From positions 1 through 21,548 of the forward strand of contig DVFX01000046.1 in the NCBI GenBank assembly GCA_018713005.1: a DNA stretch of 21,548 nt. The letters run 5' to 3'. The notes beneath the pieces are model-generated. The model saw only the letters and a list, made by a program, of their open reading frames with translations. It searched no databases and was not told the DNA's origin. The position numbers and the translations under genes were made by a program. Below are positions 20,987-21,548 of the stretch, one piece after another. The stretch is from Scatomorpha gallistercoris (GTDB lineage: Bacteria > Bacillota > Clostridia > Oscillospirales > Oscillospiraceae). Position 1 is the first letter of the stretch, and the number at the start of each line of letters is the position of its first letter.

Positions 20987-21170
20987 AGATAAACACCTCC
21001 TCTATGCTAAGGCCGAAAAATCTCGCAATCTTGAAGGCCAGCGTTATGGACGGGTTGTAGCGCCCGTTCTCCAGCGAGCCGATGGTCTGCCGCGACACGC
21101 GCAGGGCCCGCGCCAGCTCCTCCTGATTTATGCCCCGTGCCTTTCGCAGCTCTTCAAGCCGGTTCTTCAA
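20967..21170 (-). CDS. XRE-family regulator paired with a membrane protein, TTG start
   Basis: A 67-residue single-domain helix-turn-helix protein: N-R-L-E-E-L-R-K-A-R-G-I-N-Q-E-E-L-A, then S-R-Q-T-I-G-S-L-E-N-G-R-Y-N-P-S as recognition helix and loop, ending F-G-L-S-I-E-E-V-F-I-Y-E. This is the well-known YdcN-like small repressor type. TTG at 21168-21170 is the start because GGAGG lies at ideal spacing and it leaves the complete domain. The longer frame upstream runs back through the operator. The palindrome at 21186-21207 probably binds it. It has a good promoter (21211-21239). Confidence 0.9.
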   Translation of the reverse strand: MKNRLEELRKARGINQEELARALRVSRQTIGSLENGRYNPSITLAFKIARFFGLSIEEVFIYEESDE

Positions 21171-21185
21171 CTGCCCACCTCCTGT

Positions 21186-21207
21186 ATGGAAAGCTTGCTT
21201 TCCATAA
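21186..21207. promoter_or_regulatory. Palindromic operator candidate of the XRE gene
   Basis: TATGGAAAGC (21186-21195) and GCTTTCCATA (21198-21207) form a perfect 10-bp inverted repeat with a 2-bp centre, lying between the predicted start of transcription and the ribosome binding site. The half-site recurs at 21243-21251 and 21271-21277. Confidence 0.7.
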
Positions 21208-21210
21208 ACA

Positions 21211-21239
21211 GAATAGCACGGCGCGGGCAAAATGTCAAG
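21211..21239 (-). promoter_or_regulatory. Sigma-A-type promoter of the XRE/DUF2178 operon
   Basis: On the minus strand TTGACA (21234-21239), a 17-nt spacer and TATTCT (21211-21216), with a predicted start near 21204, inside the palindrome. Binding there would block transcription. Confidence 0.75.
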
Positions 21240-21270
21240 CGCGCTTTCCATCGTGGGCAAAATTTTTTTT

Positions 21271-21293
21271 GCTTTCCGCGGATTTGGTACAAT
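21271..21293 (+). promoter_or_regulatory. Extended -10 promoter of the downstream lipoprotein gene, with GCTTTCC half-site
   Basis: TG-G-TACAAT (21285-21293) is an extended -10 element. The -35 region is an A/T run, so the promoter may rely on the extended -10. A GCTTTCC half-site at 21271-21277 lies 10 nt from the -10, and another, GCTTTCCAT, is at 21243-21251. Confidence 0.5.
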
Positions 21294-21358
21294 TTAGATA
21301 CGCTTTTGATACAAGCCGGGGATAGGATGGGTACAACAAAACTCGGGAGGTATATGCT

Positions 21359-21548
21359 GTGAGTACAAAAGTGTTTAGACGTGTTATGAGCGCGGCGCTG
21401 GCGCTTGTGCTGTGCCTAACCGCAACCGGCTGCGGCGGCGAGGTTTCCCCCACGCAGACGCCGGAGTCCACTCCTGAGCAGGAGGCAAACACGCTGGTGC
21501 TGGGCGTGTGCCGCCAGAGCGCGTCCGCGCTGAGTTTCCGCGGAGTGG
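21359..21548 (+). CDS. Lipoprotein, N-terminal part (runs off the right edge)
   Basis: The start of an exported lipoprotein: the GTG-initiated peptide reads STKVFRRVMSAALALVLCL, followed by a lipobox L-T-A-T-G-C and a Pro/Thr/Glu-rich linker (SPTQTPESTPEQE). The mature domain opens N-T-L-V-L-G-V-C-R-Q-S-A-S-A-L-S-F, which resembles the first strand of a solute-binding or similar lobe, but the frame is still open at the window edge. GTG at 21359-21361 has GGGAGG 8 nt upstream. An ATG 4 nt earlier is followed by a stop two codons on. An ABC substrate-binding protein is a reasonable guess but not shown. Confidence 0.8.
   Translation, partial: MSTKVFRRVMSAALALVLCLTATGCGGEVSPTQTPESTPEQEANTLVLGVCRQSASALSFRGV

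Noticed and set aside
21327..21361. Eleven-codon frame (MGTTKLGRYML) overlapping the lipoprotein start
   Set aside because: A poor ribosome site of its own, and it covers the strong ribosome site of the lipoprotein gene; chance is more likely than a leader.
1..21548. CRISPR array, tRNA, rRNA, prophage or transposase genes
   Set aside because: No regularly spaced repeats, no tRNA-like cloverleaf or CCA end, no rRNA signature and no transposase or phage structural motif were seen on either strand.

Overview
The window looks like chromosomal DNA from a GC-rich, Gram-positive, endospore-forming member of the Clostridia. An Oscillospiraceae-like gut lineage is my best guess, from pattern recognition and not from a search. 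The supporting signs are strong AGGAGG-type ribosome binding sites, frequent GTG and TTG starts, lipoprotein signal peptides, a wall-anchored protein with three SLH repeats, two small CotF-type spore coat proteins, several XRE regulators with small operons, and GC-rich hairpin repeats between genes. I see no phage, transposase, CRISPR, rRNA or tRNA. Most of it reads as ordinary chromosomal housekeeping and accessory content.

Layout. 1-1452 (minus): a ribbon-helix-helix protein gene followed by the 5' part of clpB, behind a near-perfect sigma-A promoter. 1700-4762 (plus): a 1020-residue secreted protein with a duplicated N-terminal module, a beta-helix-like centre and three SLH repeats. 4973-5179 (minus): a small XRE regulator with an inverted repeat upstream. 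5465-6614 (minus): a P-loop NTPase and thiamine pyrophosphokinase. 6641-7170: an intergenic mosaic of hairpin repeats. 7171-8631 (minus): a 52-residue membrane peptide, a GNAT acetyltransferase and a lipoprotein. 8632-9024: a second repeat mosaic that shares a long-hairpin element with the first. 9025-12199 (minus): a closely packed block encoding 3-methyladenine DNA glycosylase, a flavodoxin-type reductase, four tiny membrane proteins (three with a zinc ribbon), a LysE-type exporter and glyoxalase I. 12283-12716 (minus): two CotF-like coat proteins.

12811-13950: an XRE regulator divergent from a two-gene ABC exporter operon (ATPase, then permease ending at 15500). Two related 19-bp palindromes lie between them. 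15740-17584 (minus): an MFS transporter and a small coiled-coil protein. 17742-18578 (plus): a membrane-anchored glycerophosphodiester phosphodiesterase. 18677-20542 (plus): psuK and psuG, the two-step pseudouridine breakdown pathway. 20582-21170 (minus): an XRE regulator and a DERN-motif membrane protein. 21359-end (plus): the start of a lipoprotein gene, whose promoter shares sequence repeats with the XRE operator.

The points most worth a second look are the RHH-clpB operon, the cluster of membrane zinc-ribbon paralogues, the paired 19-bp operators between the XRE gene and the ABC exporter, the GCTTTCC repeats shared by two divergent promoters at 21186-21293, and the long-hairpin intergenic elements present in two copies. 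No single locus is clearly a new system. All functional calls rest on reading motifs by eye.
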